A stretch of DNA of 64,000 nucleotides from Allolobophora icterica. Taxonomy: Eukaryota > Annelida > Clitellata > Crassiclitellata > Lumbricidae. The notes under the pieces were generated by a model. It did no database searches and was not told the origin of the DNA. It saw only the letters and a list, made by a program, of their open reading frames with translations. Both the position numbers and the translations under genes were made by a program. The DNA lies in contig OY744610.1 of assembly GCA_963556255.1 (NCBI GenBank), forward strand, positions 66,740,757 through 66,804,756, in the 5' to 3' direction. Positions 32,156 to 43,500 of the stretch are shown piece by piece; the first letter of the stretch is position 1, and each line of letters begins with the position of its first letter.

Positions 32156-34257
32156 TGGGCTGTAGTCCACGATTCGACACACCAGGACACCCAGAGGCTG
32201 CTGGATTAGTAGAAAGATGGAATCAGACATTTAAAAAGATGATCCATCATGTGATAATAGACAACCCGAGGAAATGGCATAAGATAATTCCTTTCACAGT
32301 GTGGGCATTACGAGAAGTGCCGAATGCAACTACTGGAGTATCACCATATATGCTTGTCTATGGGAAAATTCCGAGAGGACCATTGGCAATATTAAAAGAG
32401 AGTTGGACTAGAGAAATAAACTTACCACCTCATGTTGGAGTTAAACCAGAAAAGTATTTAAAAGAACTCAAAGAAAATATGGAGAAAGCATTATTGTTTG
32501 CAGAATCTTACTCTCGAGAAAAGCAATTACAATACACGAATCAGTATAACAAGAGAGCAAAGCACAAAGAATTTGAAGCTGGTGAGAAAGTCATAGTTTT
32601 GTATCCAACGTCAACAAACAAACTTATTTCTCGATGGCATGGTCCATGTACGATCATACATCGAAGATCAAAGTACTCTTATTTAGTCGATATGGGTGAA
32701 AATGGTCGAAAAATAATTCACGCCAACAAGATCAGAAAATATGTTACTCGAGCATTAAGTTGTGGTCTAATTGTTGAAGAAGATGAAGATTTTGGTTCAG
32801 TGGTTGAATTACCAATGAGGAATGAGGTTCAAGATGACAAGAATTCACTTAACCTCGATCCTGAACAAATTAACCATTTAACAGTAACTCAGCAAGAACA
32901 GTTGTTGAAAGTCTTGAACAAATACTGTGACAGATTTTCAGAAAAACCCGGATTATGTACATTGGTTGAACATGAAATTGAACTAAAACCAGGATTTCGT
33001 GAAAAGGAATTTGCAGCATATCGAATTCCTTTGATTTATCGAGCAGAAGTGGAACGTCAGATCAAAGAAATGTTAAAAACAAACATTATCAAACCGTCAT
33101 CGAGCAGAATGGCAAGCCCTTTGGTTATTGTTAAAAAGAAAGACGGATCTTTGAGACTTGCCTGTGACTACAGATACATTAACTCATTCACAGTGGATTG
33201 TAAATATCCGATGCCGATTGTCAGAGACGTTTTGAACAAAGTTGGAAAGTCTAATGTGATTTCTATTTTGGACTGTCGAAGTGCTTATTGGACTTGTCCT
33301 GTAAAACAATCTGATCAATGGAAAACAGCTTTTGTAACACATAATGGACTGTATGAATTTACTCGTGTTCCTTTTGGAATGATAAATTCAGGCCGAACTT
33401 TTGTTAAGGCGATAAATTTAGTTTTACAGCCTATAAGTGACTTTGCAGAACCGTATGTTGATGACATTGCTGTGCATTCTGACAGTTGGAAAGTTCACTT
33501 GCAGCATCTAGATGCATTTTTGATGCAAATGAGATTGCATAACGTTACTTTGAATTTGAAAAAATGCATATTTGGTAAGAGTGAGGTAAGGTTTATCGGT
33601 CATGTGGTTGGGTCTGGTAAGATAAAGATGAATCCAGACAGAATTGAAAGTTTGACTAATTTGAAGATCCCAGAAACTAAGAAGCAAGTTAAGCAACTGC
33701 TTGGATTTTTTAATTATTACAGACAGTTTATTAAGGACTTTGCACAGATTGCGAAACCTTTATCTGATTTAACTAGTAAACGTGTTTCTGATAAGATTGA
33801 TTGGACTGTTGAACATCAGCAAGCGTTTGATTTACTTAAAGAGGCTGTGCGATCCAAAGTAGTGTTATATGTTTTTGAAGTGGGAAAACCATTCAATTTG
33901 TACTGCGATAGTAGTGACTTTGCAGTCGGTGCTGTTTTAACACAGATGGACGACAAGGGAATAGAACGCCCTGTGTCATTTATCAGTCAGAAATTAACTG
34001 ATACCCAGAAGAGATGGGCTACTGTGGAAAAGGAAGCCTATGCTATTGTTTGGGCTTTAAACAAGTTAAAAGAAATTATAATTGGATCAAAAATTTTCAT
34101 TTTTACTGATCACAATCCTCTTACATATTTGACTGAGTCAATGTCTAAGTCTGCTAAACTTGTGCGTTGGGCGTTAGCCTTACAAACTTTTGATGTTGAG
34201 GTGAAGTACAAGAAGGGCAGATTGAATGTTATTGCTGATTGTTTGTCAAGGTTATAA
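32156..34257 (+). pseudogene. Retrotransposon integrase (3' part)-RT-RNase H
   Basis: Open frame without its own start, continuing the interrupted gag-pol and ending at TAA 34255-34257. In order: the integrase catalytic Glu at 32212-32214 (in GLVERWNQT); the GPY/F-type C-terminal module (about 32630-32750, RWHGPC...IIHANKIRKYV); reverse transcriptase (about 32950-33700) with VPFGM and YVDD at 33454-33465; and RNase H (about 33880-34250) with YCDSSD, EKEAY and TDHNPL. With the MITE removed in silico, the distance from the second integrase Asp to this Glu is 35 residues, as expected for a DD35E site. All motifs are intact; only the insertion disables it. Confidence 0.9.
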
Positions 34258-34356
34258 GTAATCGTAAGACTGTTCATTAATTAGTTAGATATATATATAT
34301 ATGTTTCATGTATTTTGGTAATTTCGCAAATTTTGAAATTTAATTTGCTCAATTCC

Positions 34357-34372
34357 AGAAAAAGGAAGGAGG
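34357..34372 (+). promoter_or_regulatory. Polypurine tract
   Basis: AGAAAAAGGAAGGAGG ends 3 nt before the 3' LTR, the expected plus-strand primer for reverse transcription. Confidence 0.8.
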
Positions 34373-34375
34373 TAA

Positions 34376-34859
34376 TGTGAACTGAGTTTTGTGTACAGTC
34401 TTGCAGTGCGAGATATTAGCGTATATATTTAGTGCGCTTACTTTAGTTTCATGTGTATATGTATATATGATAGATGCATCACGTTTAGTCGTACTGTCTT
34501 AATGACACGCGCGGCCGGCCGATCTTGGCAGCGGCGCGCTATATGTATATTATTAGAGTTCGCTTAGGCGCACAGAAGACAGGTGTGTCAAGAGGCGCGA
34601 AGAATTATGCTGACTAGAGAAGTTTGAATTCGAGTGTGTTCGCTGTAGTAGTGTGGCTGACTAGTTGAGTTGTAATCGAATTGAGTTCTGTCTGTTTGTT
34701 TCTTATTAAACGAAAAGATATTAAACTGTGTTGCTGATTAATTCAGGTTATACTTATACGTAGAATTAGTGTTCAAAAGGTGAACGTTAAATAGGCGTTA
34801 AGTACGAAGAGAACAAGGATTTAATCAGAAGGATTGTCAACGGAAGGATTGGGTTGACA
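34376..34859 (+). repeat. 3' LTR (484 bp)
   Basis: Same boundaries and length as the 5' LTR; no difference found on reading both through. Followed by target duplication ATAGT. Confidence 0.93.
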
Positions 34860-34864
34860 ATAGT

Positions 34865-34978
34865 AAAAGAATAAAAGGTGTTTAATAAGAACCTAATATT
34901 TTTTGCACCGTTCAGCATTTAGCGAATTCTCCAGTCTGACAAGGCCGTTGACAACGTATAGAAAACAGACAGAGACAC

Positions 34979-35018
<40 letters not shown>

Positions 35019-35345
35019 CAGACAGACAGACGCTACAAGGCAAGAGCTTTAACCAATCTGCTACCGTTTTCTACTAATTAGATCATGCCCTCTGTCATTC
35101 GATGGATGGATTGACGACATCTTATGGCGACAAAGTCCGTTGATGTCGACAGAAATTGCTTTTTAGTTATCTAGCTCCGCTTCCTGTTCTAAAACAGTTC
35201 ACACACTTTATTGGCATTGTTTTATTATTTGTCTATCGCATGCGATACTTATATATAGCTTCGATTGACAGCATTTTAAAGGTGTCTAAAGAGAACGTTC
35301 TAACCACGCAGCACTAAGTGTATACATGTATTCCTAATCTTTATG
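34865..35345. repeat. Paralogous background segment (family d, copy 1)
   Basis: Colinear with 60240-60830: AAAAGGTGTTTAATAAG, CCGTTCAGCATTTAGCGAATTC, (CAGA)n at 34979-35030, CTACAAGGCAAGAGC, GACGACATCTTATGGCGAC, then a module TATATATAGC, 18 nt (35260-35277), AAAGGTGTCTAAAGAGAACG. The (CAGA)n array is much longer in the other copy. Confidence 0.8.
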
Positions 35346-35936
35346 CGTATAAACAAGGCGCTCAAGCGCAGAGGATAAGGTATTTTTTATATGTTCCGTT
35401 CAGCTGATCTCCATTCTTCTCTAAGTCCACATCTCGAACGCCTTCACCACCGCTACCCGTTCGCATCGTAAAGCTTATTACGATTTAATGTGGTACTTTA
35501 AATGCGCTATATGAAGTGCCCTGATACAAATATGCAGATATTTAAGACCATGAATGAAGGTAGGTTAATTATTCAGAGGAGAAGAGGAAATATTTGAAAG
35601 TTTAAACAACCGAATATTTTGACGACATCTTTTGGCAGCAGAGCCGTTGACGTCATCATAAAGAAAGTCCAATTCTCCTTATGTAGGACGTCGAATTTAA
35701 CAAACGATTAGTTGACGACCTAGTTGTGTCCTTTGTTTTTTTACGAATTCTTGTGGCATCAAAGGCCTTGACGTCGAAATAAACATTATAGTTCCCTGCT
35801 TTTTCTTAGTAACAAACGTAAACAATAACGCGACACTGAATTATATATCAGCTTTAGTAGCCTTTTAAAAGGTGTCCAAGAGGGTGATATTTTCCTCCAG
35901 AGTTTAGTTTGTATTGTATTGTATTGTACTTGGATA
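35346..35936. repeat. Mosaic background; part paralogous to 59580-59760
   Basis: Box 3 copies at about 35616 (TTTTGACGACATCTTTTGGC, then GCCGTTGACGTC) and 35735 (ATTCTTGTGGCATCAAAGGCC). A module at 35841-35880 has TATATATC then TTTTAAAAGGTGTCCAAG. No gene seen. Confidence 0.6.
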
Positions 35937-36290
35937 TTTATAAAGCGCTTCTAGCGGGAGGGCCATTCAGAAGCGCTCCCAGTGCGAGAGACCCCGAGAG
36001 AAAAAGCAAGTTTTAAGAAAGGTAAAAGAGGAAGAGACATTACCTGAGAGAATAGAAGAACGAACGAACGGAGGAAGCTCATTCCAAAGAGCAGGGCCAA
36101 TGGAGGCAAAAGACCTAGATTGAGCCAGAGAAGTCCTGACACGGGGAACGAGGAGGTCAAAACGGTCAGATGAACTAAGAGGACGAAGAGAAGCAGCAGA
36201 GTGAGGGCGCTGTATTAAGTCACATAAATATTTTGGAGCGAAACCAAGTTGAGCCTTAGAGACAAGGATGAGGACCTTAAATTAGTTGGC
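35937..36290 (-). pseudogene. CR1/L2-like LINE 3' end (minus strand)
   Basis: On the minus strand: SRSFASIGPALWNELPP-type coding (36140-36060 region), then a tail reading GGGAGCGCTTCTGAATGG and AGAAGCGCTTTATAAAT at 35985-35937. It is truncated by the MITE at 36298 or earlier. Confidence 0.7.
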
Positions 36291-36297
36291 TATTTAA

Positions 36298-37133
36298 CAC
36301 TCGAGTGCCCAAGCTATTTTTTGGTACACGAATGCCCAACGGGGGGGTCCGACCGGACCCCAATGTTTTCATTGTGATATCTGGAGAACGGATTGGAATA
36401 TTTTAACGGGATTTGGCTTGTTATAATCCAAATTCAATTTGCAATCGACTGATATATGGTATTTCACAATAGCGCCACCTGGTGAAACTTTATTTGAACT
36501 TTAATAGGGGGCCTACTCTTTTGTAGTTTCTTTGCAATTTCGGGATTTTTTGCATGTATTCAATTGTACGCATGTAGTTGTTCCCTGGTTGTGGGGTACA
36601 GGATTGGAATATTTTAACGGGATTTGGCTTGTTATAATCCAAATTCAATTTGCATTCGACTGATACATGGTATTTTACAATAACTTGCGCTAAATATTTA
36701 TTTCTGGGTTGGTAAACCATATGCCAGTATGACCAACAGCCGCATATCTTGGGGTGTCCTTGGTATATGCTATGGTTGTGGGGTACAGGAATGGAATATT
36801 TTAACGGGATTTGGCTTGTTATAATCCAAATTCAATTTGCAATCGACTGATATATGGTATTTTACAATAACGTGCGTTAAAATAATTTATTTCTGGGTTG
36901 GCAAACTATATGCCAGTATGACCATCAGCCGCATATCTTGGGGGTGTCCTTGGTATATGCTATGGTTGCGGGCTACAGAGTGGTTGTATAATCACGCAAA
37001 ATATAACATACGAAGCCCAATTGAATGCTTTAGGATGTCCTAAAAGCATTTCTACAATTTCGTAGCCGTTCTAAAGTTATCCGTGAAAAGCGGGTCTGGG
37101 GTCCGGTCGGACCCCCCCTTGGGCATTCGAGGG
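36298..37133. mobile_element. piggyBac-like MITE family 2, copy D
   Basis: Flanked by TTAA (36294-36297, 37134-37137). The left end is CACTCGAGTGCCCAAGC and the right end CTTGGGCATTCGAGGG. Subterminal GGGGGGTCCGACCGGACCCC lies at the left and its counterpart at the right. The interior holds about three ~190-bp tandem units starting GGAATATTTTAACGGGATTT. Copy E (54762-55590) is the same family, inverted. Confidence 0.88.
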
Positions 37134-37546
37134 TTAAAGTCATCTTGAAACTCCAAGGAACTCTGACGTCTACATTGCTCTGCATTTCATGTGGTTCATA
37201 GTCCTAAGGTTGGTTGGTAGTTTCAGTATGATAGCAAAGATGATTAGAGTCGCCCTCCTCCTTTATCTGGGGTTTCGGACTGGAAACACTCGGAAACGAC
37301 ACCTAAATTATTCATCTGAACTCCGCTACTGGTCGTACTCTGGTAATGCCGTTATCCTCTTTTATCCAGCATTTGGACTGGCACTACCAGAAAAAGGGCA
37401 GCGGCGGAGTTAAACGTATATTGGGAAATTGAAGATGTCTTAAACTGTATACTACACCCGGACAGTTCACATGTATTTTTCCATTTTGAAACGAAATCAA
37501 CTCTGACAGGACATTCAATGAACGATAAATATTGCGTATTTCGCGA

Positions 37547-37640
37547 TATATATAGTATGGATAAGATGAGATTTAAAGGTGTCTTAAAAGCAACATAGCT
37601 TTCGTAGTAGAAGGGTTTAAAGACATTCTTCTGGCTGTCG
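37547..37640 (+). repeat. Three-box module, clear copy
   Basis: TATATATAGT (37547-37556), 18 nt, AAAGGTGTCTTAAAAG (37575-), GTTTAAAGACATTCTTCTGGC (37615-37635). It is paralogous to 45890-45980 with the same spacing. Confidence 0.75.
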
Positions 37641-38284
37641 GCACCGTTGAAAAAAGCCATTTCCACGCCATAGTCTGTCAGATATCACAACCGGTGATTG
37701 GTTGGTTGGCTACAATTAGGTTAGCGACATCTTATGGTAGCATTCAGCTCAACTAACTTACCAGAGAGGAAAGCGGAGCAGCTGCTGAAGCGGGTCTCCT
37801 CCGCGGCGTTACCCTCTTCCTTTATTCAGGCTTTGGACTGGAATTGCCAGAGTACGATCAGTGGCGTAGTTAACTTAATCGAATTTTATTTTATTTTATT
37901 TTATTCAAATGTTTAAAGTCATCCTAAACAATTTGCCATCACATAGCCTTGCGCAGCGAGCACCTCTGATTTGTTTTGCTCTTTGAGAGGCGCTATATAA
38001 ATTTCCGAATACAATTACGATTGGGGATAGAGATTTTTACAAAGAAATTTTTCTCTTTTTCGCATCACTTACACTGAATCACTTCATTACTTCTGCGATA
38101 CAGAAACAGATTGATTAGGGCGCTTGCCTAAGACACCTTTAAAACTACATCAGCCGATGCTATATAGCATTGGGACACGGTAGGCGTTCAATTACCAATG
38201 ACTTCCTCCGGTATTTGTAGTCGGTATATATATAAACTGTGGGTGAACGATGTCCAGTTGTGGAACACGGAAATCGATTTGTTA

Positions 38285-38455
38285 AAGCGCTAACCTTGTC
38301 ACGCGGAGAGTAGGGGTTCGATCCTCCTCCTCTGAGATGGTTATTGTGTAGGGACTTTGAGCAAGTCCTTCACTGACAACTGCTCAGCGCAGCTGACTGA
38401 TGCTGTCAAACAACATTTAGCGTCAGATTTCATAATAATTGACAACTGTCTTCTA
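38285..38455 (+). mobile_element. tRNA-derived SINE
   Basis: A-box-like GATTTGTTAAAGCGC, B-box GGGGTTCGATCC, body ACTTTGAGCAAGTCCTTCAC and CTGCTCAGCGC. Same family as 8958-9252 and 11508-11790; paralogue at 46557-46690. Confidence 0.75.
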
Positions 38456-38507
38456 AAATTAGATAAACCAATCTGACCCTGCAAGCTATCGTCCAATCTC
38501 TAATTTG

Positions 38508-39319
38508 CATAGATGTTAAAAACGTTTTTTTCGTTTTTTATTTTTTTCCAGAAAACGTCGTTTTTTTCTTTTTTTTTATTTTTCTTGTCGTTTTTTTCCG
38601 TTTTTTATGTAACTTTATTTATTGATTAATTTACTGTCTGTTCATGTTTTTCAGTTTCTGTTTAATTTTTTGTCTGATGTCCCTTACGTAGTCTCCGTAC
38701 TTTCAAGGATTCAGCTAATTTACATCACTATTTACGTCATCATTTTTGAGAAATGAATACTTTATGAAATAGCACAGTACCAGAAATACAGTTTTATAAA
38801 GTTATTTCTAAGTTATCTAAAATACCAAAAGAAAAGGGTACGGAATGGATTCACGTTACTTTGATACACGAGAAAGACAAAATTCAGCATTGGTTAAATT
38901 TAAATGTATTTACTGTGAGAAATTAGTTTACACTATATAATCAATACCTACAAAGTTTAGTTTTTAATTGTGTCAGTTTAGTCAGCATGAACTTATGTGG
39001 ACATAATAAATTATGTTTACAATTCAAATTTAAAAAAATTTCAATATTTTTAATTTCTCAATTTCTTATTAGACCAAACCTATAAGAAATAAATGATGTT
39101 ATTTAGTGTTTACTAATAAAGTTGTGTTATTTCCTGATTAAATTCTGTAAACAAGGTTTTTAATTTTAAATTGCAGTAGGCCTAGGGCCTACAAGATGCG
39201 AGAAAGTCAAATTATTTTCTTTTGTCGTTTTTTTACCGTTTTTTCCGTTTTTTATTTTTTCGAAAAAAACGACGTTTTTTCCGTTTTTTATTTAGTTTCT
39301 ATCGTTTTTAACAACTATG
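38508..39319 (+). mobile_element. hAT-like MITE (812 bp)
   Basis: 8-bp target duplication CTAATTTG (38500-38507, 39320-39327). Terminal inverted repeats are CATAGATGTTAAAAACG and CGTTTTTAACAACTATG, 17 bp with one mismatch, followed by T-run-rich subterminal blocks with TTTTCCGTTTTTTATTT. The paralogue at about 46760 carries a single CTAATTTG and no insert. A short frame at 38845-38940 may be a BED-finger remnant. Confidence 0.9.
38845..38940 (+). pseudogene. Possible BED zinc-finger start of a hAT transposase
   Basis: Thirty-one codons beginning MDSRYFDTRERQ and ending with VKFKCIYCEKLV before a stop. A Cys-x2-Cys after an aromatic, charged segment is the layout of BED fingers at the N-terminus of hAT transposases. 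The His pair and everything downstream are missing, so the call is tentative. Confidence 0.35.
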
Positions 39320-39970
39320 CTAATTTGTCATTCATTTCCAAACTCGTCCGTAGGTTACTCTCCAATTATATCCCCTCCTTCACAATCTGGCTCCACAGAA
39401 ATAGCTGTCTTCACACTTTAACGACGAGCCACATTGGTTTCCCAGTTACTTTTAGTACACTCTCGTCGTGTAAAAGGTCTGCAATGATAATATATCGGCA
39501 CTTGGCTTGTGTCTTATTTTAACGGCTCTCCTTCTCCTTGACTTTAGTGCTGCCCTGGACTGTTTCGACCATCTTATCTGACTTGAAACCGATCAAACGC
39601 AATTTGGAATCTCTGCATCTGCACTCCTCTGGATTTCCTCTTTTCTCACTTCCAGGTCTCACAATGTCCGATTTGGTACTAAATTCTCTAAAACTTCAAG
39701 TCTTAATTTTGGTGTTCCACAAGGCTCCACCTTGGCCCGCTGCTGTTCATTCTGTACACATCTAACATTACCAAAATTGCCTCACGTCATGGTATCCTCA
39801 TTCATATTTATGCTGATGACACCCAACTATATATAAAACTTTCGGCTCCAAACTATGAAAACTCAAAAACTAGACTCATTGCTTGCTTTTATGAGACACT
39901 GGCTTCGGAGCTGGAGAATACATTTTAATGGTTGGCTCTTTCCTATTCTACGACACAAATTTGCAGTTGA

Positions 39971-41150
39971 ATGTCGGTATGGATGGGTGTATCCAGAGTT
40001 TAACATCTTATAGTAACGAGGGCTGTAATATTCTTTAAAGACGTCAACGGCCGTTGTTGTCATAAGATATTATTGTTAAACCTTAGATGTTAAGATCCTT
40101 AAGGCCAACATGGATACAAAAAAGTCCTTGAGCTATTATTAGCAACGAGGAAACCTTTTTTGGCAACTATTATAGAAATATTGTAGAGAAACTCTTACTG
40201 AAAGACTCTGTTACGCGTAATTGTTTCTACAAACTCGTAAATGGACCATCGAATAAGCGATTGAACGAAAGAGGCAATATATAGAGAGAAAAATAACCAA
40301 TTTAAAGGTGTCTAAGAGAACCTAGCAATATTTATAGCATCAAAGGAAAAGACGACAGCAACATGAAGACATTGCCATCTGGATGACCAACAAAGGAACC
40401 AGAGAAAAGAGAACTTTAAAATACTATATATAAAATACTAATAGTTTTCGAATTTAATTGAAATTGTCGTCAACGGCCATTGATGTCGTATGACGACATC
40501 ATACGTTGGAAATAATTTAAAGAAAATAGAAATTCTTCGGTAGTTCCGTTTTGCGAATTTTCTCCCAATTACCAACACTGAGAACTGTAGAAAATTACTT
40601 TCTATCGAAGTCAGCCGAATTTGATTGCATAAGTTGTCGTTAGACTTTGAATGATAGTTACATGTGCTTCAATTGGACACCTCTAATTTAAGTATATATT
40701 TCTTTTATAAAACCATGAATCGCGTTCAATGGTTGCTTAATTCAGGTATGAGTCTCTATGCCATACGAACGGTGAGAACTGCTCAAAATAATTATAATAT
40801 AATCATAAGTTTCCACAGTAGCAGTTTCAATCGTTAACGACATCTTATGACTGCTACAATTGTTGATTTTACCTGAACTACTATAACTGTGAGAATGATC
40901 AAGAAACATTTTTAGTCGACCATCATTGCGATAAATGTCGTTAAACTGCTCCTATTTTCATTAAGTGTTAATTTATTGTGCATAACCACACCAGCTGTTC
41001 CTATAGAACAACTGTGGTCGTAGTTGCTGCTTAACGACACCTTGTCATAGCGATGATGATCAGCGTCGACCTCCTCTTTTACCCAGTGTTGGGACTGGCA
41101 CTATCACAGTATTAGTTTGTGGCGCATGCGATCCATTAGTTTAAGACAGC
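39971..41150. repeat. Mosaic background; part paralogous to 10480-11300
   Basis: Module at about 40277-40312 (ATATATAG, TTTAAAGGTGTCTAAGAG), inverted box 3 at 40050-40080 and 40625-40645, inverted box 2 at 40676, box 3 at 40830-40850, GCCCTCC-type module at 41065-41110. 40420-40470 is the empty counterpart of the Helitron site at 10968/11208. No gene seen. Confidence 0.6.
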
Positions 41151-41319
41151 TTATGGCAGTGCTGTCCAACCATTTTGACACCGTGGGCCACCGAAACAAT
41201 TATTCTTGAAGCCGAGGGCCGCAACAGTAACTCAAAAGCAACGACTAAAATTTAATGAAAATTATTAACTGTTTTAAAATTTATTATAGCAATAATTATA
41301 TAATAATCATTGAATCAAG

Positions 41320-42600
41320 CTATCTTCTGACTTACAAGACCGTTCAAGAAAAGCCTTTCTCACAGTATATACTGACTCTGAAATCGCATGTGTGAAAGGC
41401 TTGCTTTATTATAGTTCAGCGCCAAAACGTATATCAATAAACGATCAAACACGTTTTTAGCGAGATATTTGGCTTTGAATTGTGCTTACAATTTTTTATA
41501 TGCGATTGGTACTCACCTTGAGCGGACCATGTTGGACAGCAGTTTTTTTTATTGTTGTTAGTAGCGATTGAACGAAAATGAGGTATGAATAGCATTGGAA
41601 AGTAACGATTTAAAGGTGTCCTAGCAGAATTTTACTCAATATTTGTTAAGCGCCACCCTAAAGTTCTTTTGTGGATTCCAAAACCGTTGAAGAAAAACTT
41701 TCCCACTTTATAATTATACTGACTCTGAAATCGCTAACGATTATTTATTTTTATTATTCTAAACGTTTAACGACATTCTAAAGCTGCTATGGCCGTTAAC
41801 GTATTTAAGAAATTAATTGCATATATTTTCTTGATCATAGTTTCCAGGTCGTCATTGGTTTGCATGCGTATAATTTCGAGACTTCTGGGTTTATGGTGTT
41901 AGCATAGAGAAAATCAATGGCAGAAAGTCGTAAACATCCAACGAACTCAATAGCAAAGTGTTTATATATATTTTTGAATAACCAATTTAAAGGTGTCGAA
42001 CGAGAGCACAATAATATTGCTACTATTCAGTGTTTTATGGTATCTTGTCAATGCCAGAGACTTTGATATCGTAATATAAGTTAAGAAACAATTTTATAGC
42101 TCCTGTCAGGCGACACCCAAAAGCGCTGAATTTTATTAGATAAAATGTGTGTCCTAACAGTCTATATTTCTGGGTTCATGGTGAAGTAGATACAAAACCA
42201 GGCAGTAGATTCGATTCAAGTTTTAACATAAATATTCCAACTTGTAACTTATTTTTGCATTCAACAAACAATAATTATCTCCTACTAAGAAATGTCGTTC
42301 TAGTTGTAGCTCTAAAAGGTAAGCTACACATAGTTCGAATGCAGTGTTTTAACAATAGTTAAGCGAGTGTGATAGTACGTAGAAGCCCATGAAATGTTAC
42401 AGCAAAATATATAAGGGTATATTAAGGAACAATACAAATTCACAAGTAATTATATCCCGGAAAAAGATGCCAGTTACGAGATATCATACTAATTTGTTTA
42501 TATCTTTTTAGATTTGACTTTATATGTTCACTCCATGTTAAGTGTTCATCAAGGTGAAGACCCAAACATTAACAAGATGCAATAGTTATATTATTTGCTT
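41320..42600. repeat. Paralogous background segment (family c, copy 2)
   Basis: Matches 23561-23820 and 25424-25990, without the SINE and MITE found there. Modules at 41588-41640 (GAATAGC, 18 nt, AAAGGTGTCC) and 41970-42055 (TTATATATA, TTTAAAGGTGTCGAAC). No gene seen. Confidence 0.75.
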
Positions 42601-43500
42601 TGCTTTTTCAGCCGGAACGCAAAGGCATGTGCGCGTAGGGAACTTGTCCAGGGTCGATACACGTCATCTATCGGGATTATTCCCTGTCATTTCCTATGTC
42701 ATTGCTGCAAACTTCCTATGAAAAAAATCGACTTCCCGTACATCTACTCAAGTACAGCCTTTCCCACACGAATTTGGCACAACAAAATTGTGGGATCAAC
42801 TCTGCCTCTGCCGACCACCTTCTTAGCTGTCTCTCTTTCTCAACGGGTTGATTTGGCTTTTGACGTGATTACGGCTTTGCTTTTGGTGCACCATCGGTTG
42901 ATGGCCTGTTCATTAGACACCGGCGCAATAGAAGTTATTAATTAATAATAATAACAGTACTATTTGTACAAGCAAACTGCTGTGTGATCAATCAATGACC
43001 AATGCCAAAAGCTTTGACAAATCAGTCTTTGTTTGCGCACTCTAGTCTGTTAACATACCGCACGACTTTTTCCCAGCATCATTTACAACAACAAAATTTA
43101 CACGTGTAGAGAAGAACATCCTGCACTGACCTACAACGACAGGCAGATGTTCTAACGAGCGATGTCTGCGTTTCTGTTCCTCTATGTGCCTGTTTGTGCG
43201 TGCGCATGTGTCTGTCTATATGTTTGCCTGTCTGTGTATTGGCTAGGGTGATGTTTATGTGCGTAACTGTGTGAAACACGCGACCAGTCGCCCATGCCAT
43301 AGCTATTAGACTACACATGCAGGCACAAGCCATTTAGCCATCTACAGGTCCAGGTATAAGACATAGAGCCAACTGGAGTTCCAACCATAGGCCAAGTAGG
43401 TATCAACACCCTTTCCATAGCTTCTGGGTCTTTTATCCCAATCTGAATCATACCACTCTCAAAACATATAATAACGCACTAGCCATAGTTAATTACCGTT
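42601..43500. other. Unassigned sequence
   Basis: A 116-codon plus frame (42595-42945) and an 84-codon minus frame (43079-43333) show no recognisable domain or splice context. 43330-43360 has a few copies of a CATCTACAGGTCCAGG-type minisatellite better developed at 56128-56395. Confidence 0.4.

Larger units (their letters stand above)
26653..34859 (+). mobile_element. Ty3/gypsy LTR retrotransposon with Gmr1-type domain order, carrying a nested MITE
   Basis: Two 484-bp LTRs that I read as identical (TGTGAACT...GGTTGACA) are flanked by the 5-bp duplication ATAGT (26648-26652, 34860-34864). A primer-binding-like TGGTGGCAGC lies 4 nt after the 5' LTR and a polypurine tract AGAAAAAGGAAGGAGG before the 3' LTR. 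One gag-pol frame encodes Gag, protease, integrase, RT and RNase H in that order. Integrase before RT is the order reported for Gmr1-like elements, not canonical Ty3/gypsy. The element is inserted in paralogous background between box 1 and box 2 of a module; the copy at 60235-60254 is empty. A 1201-bp MITE interrupts integrase at 30951-32151. Confidence 0.93.
37200..38507. repeat. Paralogous background segment (family e, copy 1)
   Basis: Colinear with 45690-46735. Landmarks: ACTGTATACTACACCCGGAC, three-box module, TTGGTTGGCTACAATTAGG, GACATCTTATGG, GGAACAGCTGCT-like, CCCTCTTCCTTTATTCAGGC, ATCGAATTTTATTTTATTTT, GCGCTATATAAATTTC, an inverted module at 38132 and a SINE. No host gene seen. The two copies are good internal alignments for dating insertions. 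Confidence 0.85.
38456..39970 (+). pseudogene. CR1/L2-like LINE reverse-transcriptase fragment, split by a hAT MITE
   Basis: Before the hAT insertion the frame reads SDPASYRPISNL (about 38473-38507). After it, from 39328, it continues SFISKLVRRLLSNYI and SFTIWLH, then in shifted frames DFSAAL...FDHLI-like and GVPQGS, and finally LFILYTSNITK and IYADDTQLYIKLS (the YADD catalytic motif, about 39806-39817). Several frameshifts and stops show it is dead. The paralogue at 46715-46800 has the same start without the insertion. Confidence 0.8.

Noticed and set aside
41157..41310. Possible further hAT element starting CAGTGCTGTCCAACC and containing GGGCCGC-type sequence
   Set aside because: The left end looks hAT-like, but no matching right terminus or 8-bp duplication could be found, so it was not listed as an element.
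42595..42945. 116-codon plus-strand frame
   Set aside because: No recognisable domain, no supported splice sites and no paralogue keeping the frame; most likely chance.
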